DNA from: Chloroflexota bacterium | GTDB taxonomy: Bacteria; Chloroflexota; UBA6077 | Direction: 5' to 3' | Length of the DNA: 18,907 bases | Assembly: GCA_021786215.1 (NCBI GenBank) | Contig: JAJYNT010000237.1 | Coordinates: 1 to 18,907 of the forward strand | Shown here: in pieces, positions 1 to 6,304 of the stretch | Layout of the letters: every line of letters starts with the position of its first letter | Numbering within the stretch: position 1 is the first letter of the stretch | Made by a program: the position numbers and the translations under genes | The notes under the pieces: generated by a model | What the model saw: the letters and a program-made list of their open reading frames with translations, nothing else | Told to the model about the DNA's origin: nothing | The model's database searches: none

Positions 1-1
1 C

Positions 2-424
2 TCGGGAGCCTTCGAGGGGTTCGAGCGGTCGTTGAGCAACGACCGGGTGCAGGCCATCCTGAAGGGTCTCCAGCCCAGGCAGGTGGCTCTCACCCTCCCG
101 AAGTTCAGCTACGAGTCTAGCTTCAACCTGGCCGACACCCTGTCCGGCATGGGCATGCCCGAGGCCATGGGGGACCGTGCCGATTTCTCGGGTATGGACG
201 GCAGCCGAAACCTGTTCATCTCGGATGTGATCCACAAGGCGATCGTAGTGGTGGACGAGCGGGGCACCGAGGCCGCGGCGGCCACTGCTGTGGGAATCGC
301 GGCCTCGGCACTCCCCGCGCAGCCGGTGACCCTCACCATCGACCGCCCATTCGTCTTTCTGATCCGGGACATCAAGACCGGCACGCTGCTCTTCATGGGA
401 CGCGTGGTAAATCCGGGGGTATGA
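2..424 (+). CDS. Serpin-family protease inhibitor, C-terminal part (5' end outside window)
   Basis: This is the last 140 codons of a serpin, a suicide inhibitor that traps a serine or cysteine protease by inserting its cleaved reactive loop into a beta-sheet. The reading frame is open from base 2, so the gene begins upstream. Visible serpin hallmarks are the FISDVIHKAIVVVDERGTEA stretch (strand 5A and hinge), an Ala-rich hinge AAAAT, and the C-terminal signature DRPFVFLIRD followed by GTLLFMGRVVNP. Counting 17 residues from the hinge Glu, as in alpha-1-antitrypsin, puts the scissile bond at the Ser-Ala of ASALP. This would suit an elastase- or subtilisin-like target, but the segment from there to the DRPF motif is about three residues longer than in antitrypsin, so P1 is uncertain. 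Secretion cannot be judged because the N-terminus is missing. The family call is secure; the target protease is inference. Confidence 0.9.
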   Translation, partial: SGAFEGFERSLSNDRVQAILKGLQPRQVALTLPKFSYESSFNLADTLSGMGMPEAMGDRADFSGMDGSRNLFISDVIHKAIVVVDERGTEAAAATAVGIAASALPAQPVTLTIDRPFVFLIRDIKTGTLLFMGRVVNPGV

Positions 425-442
425 GGGGGATCAGGGTGCCGT

Positions 443-529
443 AGGGCGGGGGTTCATCCGCCGCCGCCGGTTGCACGTCCGGCGCGGGGCGGGGGGCACA
501 AGCGTGACGCTGTGCTCGCTCGCGTCACG
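443..529. repeat. Cluster of GC-rich inverted repeats after the serpin gene
   Basis: The spacer after the serpin stop holds several short hairpins. GGCGG pairs with CCGCC across TTCAT at about 443-460. GCCGG pairs with CCGGC across eight bases at about 466-484. CGTGACGC (503-510) pairs with GCGTCACG (522-529) across an 11-nt loop. None is followed by a T-run, so they are not convincing intrinsic terminators on their own, though they lie between two converging genes. The GGGCGGGGGTTCATCCGCC part resembles short dispersed palindromic repeats seen in Chloroflexota spacers (from memory, not checked). Confidence 0.4.
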
Positions 530-610
530 TGGCCTACAGCATCGAATTTGTGGAACGACGCACCAAGGGACTGCCGGAGGCAAGGGTCGGAAGCGACTCA
601 GTTCCACTTG

Positions 611-937
611 CTAGGCGGCCTTGGAAGTGACGCGCGGCTTCGCCCCCTCTTCAGCCGCGACCGGCTTGGTCTCGATCTCATCGTCCACCGGTGCCGCGCT
701 GTCCCACCTCAGGGCAGTTCGGAAGGAGAGTGCAGCCCCCACCGTCAACGCGACGGCCAGGCCGACGGAAACGATCAATTCCCCTACCCCCTGCGCAGAT
801 CCCAGGGCCGGAACCACCATGAGATCCACGACAGCCAGCAAGATCCCCAGGAGCAGGGCATCGGAGCGGGTGAAATGCATCTGGGCGTCCATCAACATGG
901 ACTGTCGATATTGCTTCTCAAGTTCGTAATCGTACAT
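611..937 (-). CDS. Small two-helix membrane protein, function unknown
   Basis: A 108-residue protein I do not recognise. The start at 937 is chosen because GGAGG sits seven bases upstream (minus strand); the open frame runs further back to 1033 but without such a site. A charged N-terminus (MYDYELEKQYRQSMLMDAQ) is followed by two hydrophobic segments, about residues 31-52 and 60-82, separated by a short Gly/Ser turn (GSAQGVGE). The tail is acidic and lysine-rich (about residues 90-108). This predicts a helical hairpin in the membrane with both ends on the same side. The gene converges on the serpin gene and is divergent from the metal-transport module, so no operon partner suggests a role. 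Confidence 0.6.
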   Translation of the reverse strand: MYDYELEKQYRQSMLMDAQMHFTRSDALLLGILLAVVDLMVVPALGSAQGVGELIVSVGLAVALTVGAALSFRTALRWDSAAPVDDEIETKPVAAEEGAKPRVTSKAA

Positions 938-1068
938 CTCGATCCTCCACGTTTCGGCGAAACCTCTTTGTTCGAGACGCATCATGACACAGCCAAACAC
1001 ATAAGTCCAATGCATGTTTGTGGGCATTAGCATAATTCATGGGTTATGTTCAGAAACGCTGCTTCGCC

Positions 1069-1097
1069 TTGACACCCCTCCCCGTCGGGCGTACCAT
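1069..1097 (+). promoter_or_regulatory. Sigma-70-type promoter of the metal-transport module
   Basis: A perfect -35 TTGACA (1069-1074) is separated by exactly 17 bases from TACCAT (1092-1097), four of six matches to the -10 consensus. Transcription would begin near 1104, leaving an untranslated leader of about 285 nt before the ATG at 1391. This is the best -35 hexamer I saw in the window. Confidence 0.55.
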
Positions 1098-1356
1098 TTC
1101 ATTAGTGGTCGGATCGGCATTCTGCAGGTCAACCAAAGGGAATACTCTGAGCTGTATGGAATCTGATAGTAGCAGCGGAGAACGTACCAGCTGGTCCAAC
1201 CGAATACAACGAGGTGCCATTTCCCTCATCGGAGTGGAGGTGGCCTCCGTGTAGCGCCCGCCGCCGCGATCACCGGACGGCTGAGCGCCGCCCGAGGTCG
1301 CCTGCCGTGATGTCCCGCTTCCGGGCCGGATGATGCCTGAAGCAGGCAGGGGAATG

Positions 1357-1383
1357 CCACCTCTTATCTGGAATAGGAGGTGG
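1357..1383 (+). promoter_or_regulatory. RBS-sequestering hairpin in front of the MgtE_N/CBS gene
   Basis: CCACCTCTTAT (1357-1367) pairs with ATAGGAGGTGG (1373-1383) over 11 bp, with one T-G wobble and a five-base loop CTGGA. The 3' arm is the Shine-Dalgarno sequence AGGAGGTGG, seven bases from the ATG at 1391, so the folded form should block ribosome entry. The same GGAGGTGG occurs again at 1236-1243, so the CCACCTC strand could pair with that copy instead and release the RBS. The structure is read directly from the sequence; switching and any ligand are inference. Confidence 0.6.
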
Positions 1384-1390
1384 TTTTATT

Positions 1391-2677
1391 ATGCTCCTCT
1401 TCAGCCAGATCATTGGGCGGCCCGTGGTCGACGCCAAAGGCGCCGCCCTGGGAAGACTCAAGGACCTGATCGCCTCGGGCGGTAGCTATCCTGTCGTCAA
1501 GGGGCTGGTAGTTGAAGGCGTCAACCGCCAGCGCTTCTCGGTAGCCTGGGAGCAGGTGGCCGATCTCCAGGGCAGCAGCATTGGGCTCGGCGTCGCCAAG
1601 CGATCCATAGCCCCTTACGAGATCGGGCGGGGCGATGTGCTCCTCTCCGAGCAGGTGCTCGATCGCCAACTCACCGACGTGGAAGGCCACAAGGTGGGGA
1701 GAGTCAACGATATTCAGTTGGGCAAGACCAACAGCCACTACCGGGTTCTGGCCATCGATCCCAGCACCCGTGGACTGTTTCGCCGTCTCGGCATAGATCG
1801 AGCTGCCAGCCTGGTTGGGATCCGGCCGGGGGACCACCTCATCCCCTGGGAGAAACTCCAGCCCCTTCAGGATCCGACCCCAAGCCTGCAGATCAGGGTC
1901 CCGAGGACCGTCATCCCCAGGCTTCATCCATCGGATCTGGCCGACATCATGGACCAGCTCACCGTGAAAGAGAGCTCCACCATTATCGAGGCCATGGATG
2001 ATGAGACCGCCGCCGACACCCTGGAGGAGGTCTCCTCCCGCCGGCAGGTGCAGATCCTTCGTGAGATGGAGAGCTCCAGGGCAGCCGGCATCCTCGAGGA
2101 GATGGGCCCGGACGAGGCCGCAGACGTCCTGGCCGACATGCCCGCCAAGAAGGCGGCGGAGCTGCTCTCCCTCATGGAGGAGCAGGAATCTCAGGATGTC
2201 CGGGAGCTTCTGGCCTATCCCGAGGACTCGGCCGGCGGCATCATGACCACAGAGTACATCAGTCTGCCAGAGACCCTCACCGTGGGCGAGGCCCTGGAGC
2301 AGCTGAGAGAGCGAGCCCAGGCGGTGGACAACGTCTACTACGTGTACGTGGTGGACCGACCCGACATGGAAACGCTGATCGGCACCGTTCCCCTGAGAGA
2401 GCTGATCATCGCCTCCCCAGGACGCACACTCGGGGAGCTGGTGGACAGCTCCCCCATAACGGTTCGGCTGAACGATGGCCAGGAGATGGTTGCCAAGGTG
2501 ATCGCCAAGTACAACCTGCTGGCCGTACCGGTGGTGGACGACCAGAACCGGCTCCAGGGGATTGTAACGGTGGACGACGCCATGGACATACTGCTGCCAG
2601 CCACCTGGCGACGACGGCTGCCGAGGGTGTTCCCCAGAGAAGGCGTGGCCGGCCGCGCCGGATCGGGCAACCAGTAG
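1391..2677 (+). CDS. Soluble PRC-barrel / MgtE_N / CBS-pair protein, probable Mg2+ sensor partner of the adjacent permease
   Basis: A 428-residue protein without transmembrane segments. The N-terminus has two PRC-barrel-like repeats, about residues 1-70 (FSQIIGRPVVDAKGAALGRL) and 85-165 (DRQLTDVEGHKVGRV). Then comes an MgtE N-terminal superhelical domain, about 175-275, with the repeated pattern MDDETAADTLEEV, MGPDEAADVLADMP, MEEQESQDVRELL. A CBS-domain pair follows, about 280-405 (AGGIMTTEYISLPETLTV; LLAVPVVDDQNRLQGIVTVDD). In MgtE channels the N and CBS domains bind Mg2+ and gate the pore; here the pore domain is absent and an NRAMP-like permease follows immediately, so a sensor/regulator role in trans is the natural inference. 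ATG 1391 has a strong RBS, AGGAGGTGG, which is buried in a hairpin. Confidence 0.85.
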   Translation: MLLFSQIIGRPVVDAKGAALGRLKDLIASGGSYPVVKGLVVEGVNRQRFSVAWEQVADLQGSSIGLGVAKRSIAPYEIGRGDVLLSEQVLDRQLTDVEGHKVGRVNDIQLGKTNSHYRVLAIDPSTRGLFRRLGIDRAASLVGIRPGDHLIPWEKLQPLQDPTPSLQIRVPRTVIPRLHPSDLADIMDQLTVKESSTIIEAMDDETAADTLEEVSSRRQVQILREMESSRAAGILEEMGPDEAADVLADMPAKKAAELLSLMEEQESQDVRELLAYPEDSAGGIMTTEYISLPETLTVGEALEQLRERAQAVDNVYYVYVVDRPDMETLIGTVPLRELIIASPGRTLGELVDSSPITVRLNDGQEMVAKVIAKYNLLAVPVVDDQNRLQGIVTVDDAMDILLPATWRRRLPRVFPREGVAGRAGSGNQ

Positions 2678-2690
2678 GTTGACTCAGCCG

Positions 2691-4040
2691 ATGACGATGC
2701 CCCCATCGGACCAGACGGCCAGGGGCCCAAGCGGCCAGGGCGCGATCACAACGGAACGCCAGCCGGCTCCCCCGGGGCTCTTCGGGCAACTCTCCAGCCG
2801 GCGGGTCCGGCTCTTCGCCGTCCTCGCGCTGATCGGTCCGGGGATTATCACCGCCAATGCCGACAACGACGCCGGCGGCATCAGCACCTACTCGGTAGCC
2901 GGGGCTTCATACGGCTACTCCCTCCTCTGGATGCTGGTGCTGATCACCTTCAGTCTGGCGGTGACCCAGGAGATGGGGGCCCGCATGGGGGCCGCGACCG
3001 GCAAGGGACTCGCCGCCCTGATCCGCGAGAACTTCGGCGTCCGTTGGACCCTCTTCGCCATGGTCGCTACCCTGATTGCCAACCTGGCGACCACCGTCGC
3101 GGAGTTCGCCGGTATCGCCGCGGCCAGCGAGTTGCTCGGGATGCCGCGCTGGATCTCGGTGCCGCTGGCCGCGCTGCTTGTGTGGCTGCTGGTGGCCAGG
3201 TGGTCCTATCGATCCGTGGAGAAGGTTTTCCTGGTGCTGTCGGCGGTCTACATAGCCTATCCGCTGTCGGGCATCGTCGTGGGGGCGCCATGGGGAGAGG
3301 TGCTGCGCCAGACCGTCACCCCGACCTTCCAGCTGAACGCCGGTTACATTCTGGTGTTCATCGCCACGGTTGGCACCACCATCACCCCCTGGGGACAGTT
3401 CTTCATCCAGGCCTATGTGGTGGATAAGGGGATAGGACCCAAACAGTACCCGGCCACACGCGCCGATGTCCTGGTGGGCGCTTTCGTCACCGACATCGTG
3501 TCCTTCTTCATCATCGTGGCCACCGGGAGCACGCTACACGTCCGAGGCATCCAGGTCACCGATGCCGCTCAGGCCGCTCTGGCCCTGGAGCCGCTTGCCG
3601 GCCCCCTGGCCCGCTACCTCTTCGCGATCGGCCTGGCCAACGCCTCCCTGCTGGCCGCCTCCATCCTGCCCCTGGCTACCTCATACACGATCTGCGAGGC
3701 CTTCGGCTGGGAACTGGGGGTCGATCAGTCCTGGAGAGATGCCCCGGCATTCCACGGTCTCTACGCGTTCTCAATCGCCTTCGGCGCCCTGGTGGCCCTC
3801 ATCCCTGGGTTGCCCCTCATGCCGGTGATGCTGCTCTCCCAGGACGTGAACGGGGTGCTGTTGGCGGTGGTGCTGGTCTTCGCCCTGAAGCTCGCCAACA
3901 ACAAGCAGATAATGGGGAGCATGGCCAACGGGCGAGTGGGCAACACCATCGCCTGGGCGACCACCGTCGCAATGATCCTGCTCACCGTGCTGCTGATCGG
4001 ATCGTCGCTCGCGCCGCTGGTGGGGGTCAACCTGGGGTAA
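2691..4040 (+). CDS. NRAMP-family divalent metal transporter, probably of the Mg2+-type (NRMT) clade
   Basis: A 449-residue integral membrane protein with about eleven hydrophobic helices after a roughly 35-residue hydrophilic N-terminus. NRAMP features are GPGIITANADNDAGG in TM1 and IATVGTTITPWGQFF in TM6. Canonical Mn/Fe transporters carry DPGN in TM1 and a metal-binding Met-Pro-His in TM6. Here these positions read D58-N59-D60 and T-P-W (residues 232-234). Loss of the soft Met ligand fits the NRAMP-related magnesium transporters described from Clostridium and Eggerthella (from memory). The gene begins 13 bases after the MgtE_N/CBS gene; a TTG at 2679 in the same frame, one base after that stop, is an alternative start. 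Neither start has a strong RBS, so translational coupling is likely. Family call sure; Mg2+ specificity is inference. Confidence 0.87.
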   Translation: MTMPPSDQTARGPSGQGAITTERQPAPPGLFGQLSSRRVRLFAVLALIGPGIITANADNDAGGISTYSVAGASYGYSLLWMLVLITFSLAVTQEMGARMGAATGKGLAALIRENFGVRWTLFAMVATLIANLATTVAEFAGIAAASELLGMPRWISVPLAALLVWLLVARWSYRSVEKVFLVLSAVYIAYPLSGIVVGAPWGEVLRQTVTPTFQLNAGYILVFIATVGTTITPWGQFFIQAYVVDKGIGPKQYPATRADVLVGAFVTDIVSFFIIVATGSTLHVRGIQVTDAAQAALALEPLAGPLARYLFAIGLANASLLAASILPLATSYTICEAFGWELGVDQSWRDAPAFHGLYAFSIAFGALVALIPGLPLMPVMLLSQDVNGVLLAVVLVFALKLANNKQIMGSMANGRVGNTIAWATTVAMILLTVLLIGSSLAPLVGVNLG

Positions 4041-4055
4041 AACGGCTCTCCCTGG

Positions 4056-4853
4056 TCACTCGCCAAGCCCAGTTGGAGCCATCATGGGCCGTTTGGCCGG
4101 CATGCCCGCCCGACGCGGATACTGATAGGGGGTAGGGGAGAGCTTCTCTACGACCACAAGCTTCCTGTCCTCCCCCAGCAGAGAGAGTCGAGCCGGCACC
4201 GGATCGAGGTATCGTCCTCCCATGGTCTGAACGGCGTAGAGACCCTCTTCCATCTCCTGAGCCAGATCACCCTTCTTGGGAGCGATCACCCGCCCCCCGA
4301 CCCGGCAGAACGGCAGACAGAGCTCGGCCAGTACAGCCATGCGCGATACCGCTCGCGCAACGACGACGTCGTACTTCTCTCGCTCCCCCGGCGTGCGGGC
4401 CAGATCTTCGGCCCGAGTGTTAAGGACCCTGGTATCCTGCAGCTTCAGCACGCCCGCGATGTGTGATAGAAAGGCGGTCTTCTTGCCGATGGACTCGATC
4501 AGCGTTAGTCTCATCTCCGGCAAGCAAATCTTGAGGGGCAAGCCCGGGAAGCCGGCTCCGCTCCCCACGTCGACACAGGATAGGCCGGCCCCACGGTTCA
4601 GCCTTCCGGCAAGATCCCCTGCCGCGGGCTCTCCAGCGGGAGGGGTACCGTCCGGGAAAGCCAGGAGGCAGGTCAGGGAATCGAGAAAGTGCTTGGTCTG
4701 GATCTCCTCAGGGGCAACGATGGCGGTGAGATTGGCTCTCTGGTTCCAGCGCAACAGTTCGTTCATATAGAGAGAGAAGGCGGCAAGCTGCTCACGGGTC
4801 AGGTCCAGTCCCAGATCGCCCGCCCCGGCCTGGAGCAGTTTCAGATCGGCCAC
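4056..4853 (-). CDS. rsmG: 16S rRNA (guanine527-N7)-methyltransferase RsmG (GidB)
   Basis: RsmG uses S-adenosylmethionine to methylate N7 of G527 in the 530 loop of 16S rRNA. The 265-residue product has the family N-terminal helices (LYMNELLRWNQRANLTAI), the target-site motif KHFLDSLTCL, the SAM-binding glycine loop VDVGSGAGFPGLPLKI, the following acidic residue LTLIESIGKKTAFL, and VVVARAVSRM near the active site. A GTG start at 4853 is preceded by GGGGGAG three bases away, a rather short spacing; no better start is in frame upstream. The C-terminal tail after VVEKL is basic and Pro-rich and a little longer than usual. The gene converges on the metal permease (15-base gap) and is divergent from the GreA-type gene. 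Confidence 0.93.
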   Translation of the reverse strand: MADLKLLQAGAGDLGLDLTREQLAAFSLYMNELLRWNQRANLTAIVAPEEIQTKHFLDSLTCLLAFPDGTPPAGEPAAGDLAGRLNRGAGLSCVDVGSGAGFPGLPLKICLPEMRLTLIESIGKKTAFLSHIAGVLKLQDTRVLNTRAEDLARTPGEREKYDVVVARAVSRMAVLAELCLPFCRVGGRVIAPKKGDLAQEMEEGLYAVQTMGGRYLDPVPARLSLLGEDRKLVVVEKLSPTPYQYPRRAGMPAKRPMMAPTGLGE

Positions 4854-4869
4854 AATCTCCCCCAGTGCG

Positions 4870-4899
4870 TTGGCTAAGGCAACAGCCTTCGGCTATAAT
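4870..4899 (+). promoter_or_regulatory. Promoter of the GreA-type gene
   Basis: A perfect -10 TATAAT (4894-4899) has TTGGCT (4870-4875) 18 bases upstream as a weak -35. Transcription would start near 4906, giving a short leader that contains GGAGG (4920-4924). The promoter lies in the spacer divergent from rsmG. Confidence 0.5.
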
Positions 4900-4933
4900 T
4901 CTTGGTTGACAATGTTACCGGAGGATGGAGATT

Positions 4934-5812
4934 ATGCCCCGCTCCGCCCAAGAGCATTCTAGTAGTCTCTCTCAAGCTCAGTCAAACCTGGTCCTTGGCC
5001 AGGCAGTGACGAGCTATCTCACCGGCTTGAGCCCGGAGGAGAGAGGCAAGTACGCGCAGGACTTGAACGCCTTTGTCCGCTGGTTTGGAGGGCAGCGGAT
5101 GCTGAGCTCCATTACGCCGCCCGACCTGGAAAGATACCAGGAGCAGCTGATGGCCGAGTCCCGGACCGACGCCAACCAGCGGCTGGAGGCGTTGAAAGTC
5201 TTTCTGGCGGAGTCCAGAAAGCAACGTTGGATAGACAGCAACCTGGCCGTCGAGATCAAGCTGAAGAAGAGGAAGAGGAACGAGCCCGAGCAGCCCAAGG
5301 CGCCCGTTAAGGCCCCAGTTCCGACGCCGGAGCCAGCGGAGAACGGTGGCATAAGGCTGACCCAGGAGGGACACGATAAGCTGGCCGCCGAGCTCAACTA
5401 TCTCGAAACGGAGATGCGGCCCAAGATCGCCCTCGAGTTGAAGACAGCCGCCGCCGATAAGGACTTCCGTGAGAACGCCCCCTACGACGTGGCCAAGCAG
5501 CACCAGGGAGAGGTGGAGGCCCGCATCAGGGAATTGCAGCGGATCCTCCAGACCGGGCAGGTCGTGAAGGACACCGGATCCTCTCACGTGGCCGACCTGG
5601 GAAGCAAGGTGACCCTCCACGACCTCACCGAGGACGAGGAGATCGTCTACACGCTGGTGGGCCCGGGCGAGATCGACCCGAAACATGGGAAGATATCGAT
5701 CCAGTCCCCTGTGGGGAAGGCCCTGACCGGCAGGGTTGTGGGTGACGACGTCGAGGTGGAGGTGCCGGCCGGCACCCTGCGGCTGCGTGTGCAGAAGGTC
5801 GAGAATCGGTAG
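4934..5812 (+). CDS. GreA/GreB-type transcription elongation factor fused to an integrase-like SAM N-domain
   Basis: A 292-residue protein, almost twice the length of GreA (about 158). Residues 20-95 look like the core-binding (SAM-like) N-domain of tyrosine recombinases: AVTSYLTGLSPEERGKYAQD, then FVRWFGG and ITPPDLERYQEQL. A basic, Pro-rich linker (about 110-142, KKRKRNEPEQPKAPV) leads to a complete Gre domain from about residue 143. This has the coiled coil (LTQEGHDKLAAELNYLE), the acidic tip DFREN with D177 and E180 spaced like the catalytic D41 and E44 of GreA, and the C-terminal FKBP-like domain ending VEVPAGTLRLRVQKV. It should rescue backtracked RNA polymerase by stimulating transcript cleavage; the N-domain may add DNA or protein contacts. 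Start 4934 is preferred because GGAGG lies nine bases upstream; ATG 4925 abuts it. Confidence 0.85.
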   Translation: MPRSAQEHSSSLSQAQSNLVLGQAVTSYLTGLSPEERGKYAQDLNAFVRWFGGQRMLSSITPPDLERYQEQLMAESRTDANQRLEALKVFLAESRKQRWIDSNLAVEIKLKKRKRNEPEQPKAPVKAPVPTPEPAENGGIRLTQEGHDKLAAELNYLETEMRPKIALELKTAAADKDFRENAPYDVAKQHQGEVEARIRELQRILQTGQVVKDTGSSHVADLGSKVTLHDLTEDEEIVYTLVGPGEIDPKHGKISIQSPVGKALTGRVVGDDVEVEVPAGTLRLRVQKVENR

Positions 5813-5824
5813 AGAGCTTGCTCG

Positions 5825-5883
5825 TCATCCCGGGAACGGCGGAGGATCTTTTCGGAAGAGATGCTCCGCCGTTCCCGGGGTGA
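5825..5883. repeat. 59-nt near-perfect palindrome (REP/MITE-like) after the GreA-type gene
   Basis: The left arm TCATCCCGGGAACGGCGGAG pairs with CTCCGCCGTTCCCGGGGTGA over 20 bp with a single G-T wobble. After one G-G mismatch the stem continues for seven more pairs (ATCTTTT with AAGAGAT, one wobble), closing on the three-base loop CGG. It starts 12 bases after the stop codon. It lacks a T-run, so it is more like a dispersed REP/MITE-type element than a classical terminator, though it could still end or protect the transcript. Confidence 0.75.
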
Positions 5884-5897
5884 AGGCGAGGAATGAG

Positions 5898-6017
5898 ATG
5901 AACAACTACCCCAAGCCAAACATCGCCTCGGCCGTTGCGTTGGTCCGGGACGGCCAGCTCCCGCTGGTCCGCCGAAAGTACGATCCTTCCCCCTGGACCA
6001 ACTCCTGGATAACATAG
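5898..6017 (+). pseudogene. Truncated Nudix hydrolase gene (N-terminal remnant)
   Basis: A 39-codon open frame with its own RBS (GAGGA, about seven bases before ATG 5898). The product reads like the first strand region of a Nudix hydrolase: NYPKPNIASAVALVRDG, then LPLVRRKYDPSPWTNSW. In intact family members this is followed at once by the LPGG and the Nudix box that holds the catalytic glutamates; here the frame ends at TAG 6015-6017 and no Nudix box follows. The stop codon is also the first three bases of the inverted repeat at 6015-6052, so the gene seems cut by an insertion or deletion at that point. The assignment rests on a short match, hence moderate confidence. Confidence 0.5.
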
Positions 6018-6052
6018 CTTTCCAGGCCCACCGTCGAGCCCTGGAAAAGCTA
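6015..6052. repeat. Inverted repeat at the truncation point of the Nudix remnant
   Basis: TAGCTTTCCAGG (6015-6026) pairs with CCTGGAAAAGCTA (6040-6052), 12 bp with one bulged A and a 13-nt loop. It begins exactly at the stop codon of the Nudix fragment. Confidence 0.6.
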
Positions 6053-6092
6053 CGAAGTGGATCAAGGCTGTAGCTGACACGGCACAGAAATA

Positions 6093-6178
6093 GGGATTAT
6101 CCCGATTCCTTCTTGCCGGCGGCACGACGTAGAGTGCACCAGACATCCCCGACCATGGACCCTCGGGATATGTGCACT
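6093..6178. repeat. Two further palindromes in the spacer before the ParA-like gene
   Basis: GGGAT-T-ATCCC (6093-6103) is a perfect short palindrome. AGTGCAC (6133-6139) and GTGCACT (6172-6178) are perfect 7-bp outer arms; inside them ATCCCCGA (6145-6152) pairs with TCGGGAT (6163-6169) with one bulged C. No gene is supported in 6053-6304 on either strand, and I found no clear promoter for the downstream gene. Confidence 0.45.
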
Positions 6179-6304
6179 CAACACCGAACGGCCGTGGCAG
6201 GTCGTTGGCGTCATGTTCCGCCTCGGTGACCCGAATGGCAGCGCAGATCGCTCCAATTCTGGCGAGGAGACAGCCGCCCGCGGCCACCATTGAGTTTGCA
6301 AGTA

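Larger units (their letters stand above)
938..1390. other. Intergenic region between divergent genes; promoter and long structured leader
   Basis: No convincing gene lies here. On the plus strand it holds a sigma-70-type promoter (1069-1097) and a leader of about 285 nt to the ATG at 1391. The leader contains a perfect 10-bp palindrome ACCAGCTGGT (1186-1195), a small hairpin GGAGG-TGG-CCTCC (1236-1248), CCCG-CTTC-CGGG (1314-1325), TGCCTG-AAG-CAGGCA (1334-1348), and the hairpin over the ribosome binding site (1357-1383). The minus-strand promoter for the small membrane protein was not resolved. Confidence 0.6.

Noticed and set aside
503..529. Intrinsic terminator of the serpin gene
   Set aside because: The 8-bp hairpin has an 11-base loop and no following T-run on either strand.
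1039..1254. 71-codon open frame on the plus strand in the leader
   Set aside because: No RBS, no recognisable motif, it runs through the promoter hexamers and palindromes, and its codon use does not look coding.
1104..1390. Known Mg2+ (M-box) or Mn2+ (yybP-ykoY) riboswitch in the leader
   Set aside because: Some words (GGAGGTGGCCTCC, GCCGCCCGAG, GGATGATGCC) vaguely recall M-box blocks, but the conserved AGGTGAGGCTCCT and later blocks are not there in order, and no GGGGAGTAG-type yybP block is present.
4906..4911. Second promoter (TTGACA) just before the GreA-type start
   Set aside because: The matching -10 would fall on the start codon and shows no good hexamer; the TATAAT upstream explains the gene better.
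5625..6290. 221-codon minus-strand frame across the palindromic spacer
   Set aside because: It reads through the 59-nt hairpin and into the antisense of the GreA-type gene; no family resemblance and low-complexity C-terminus.
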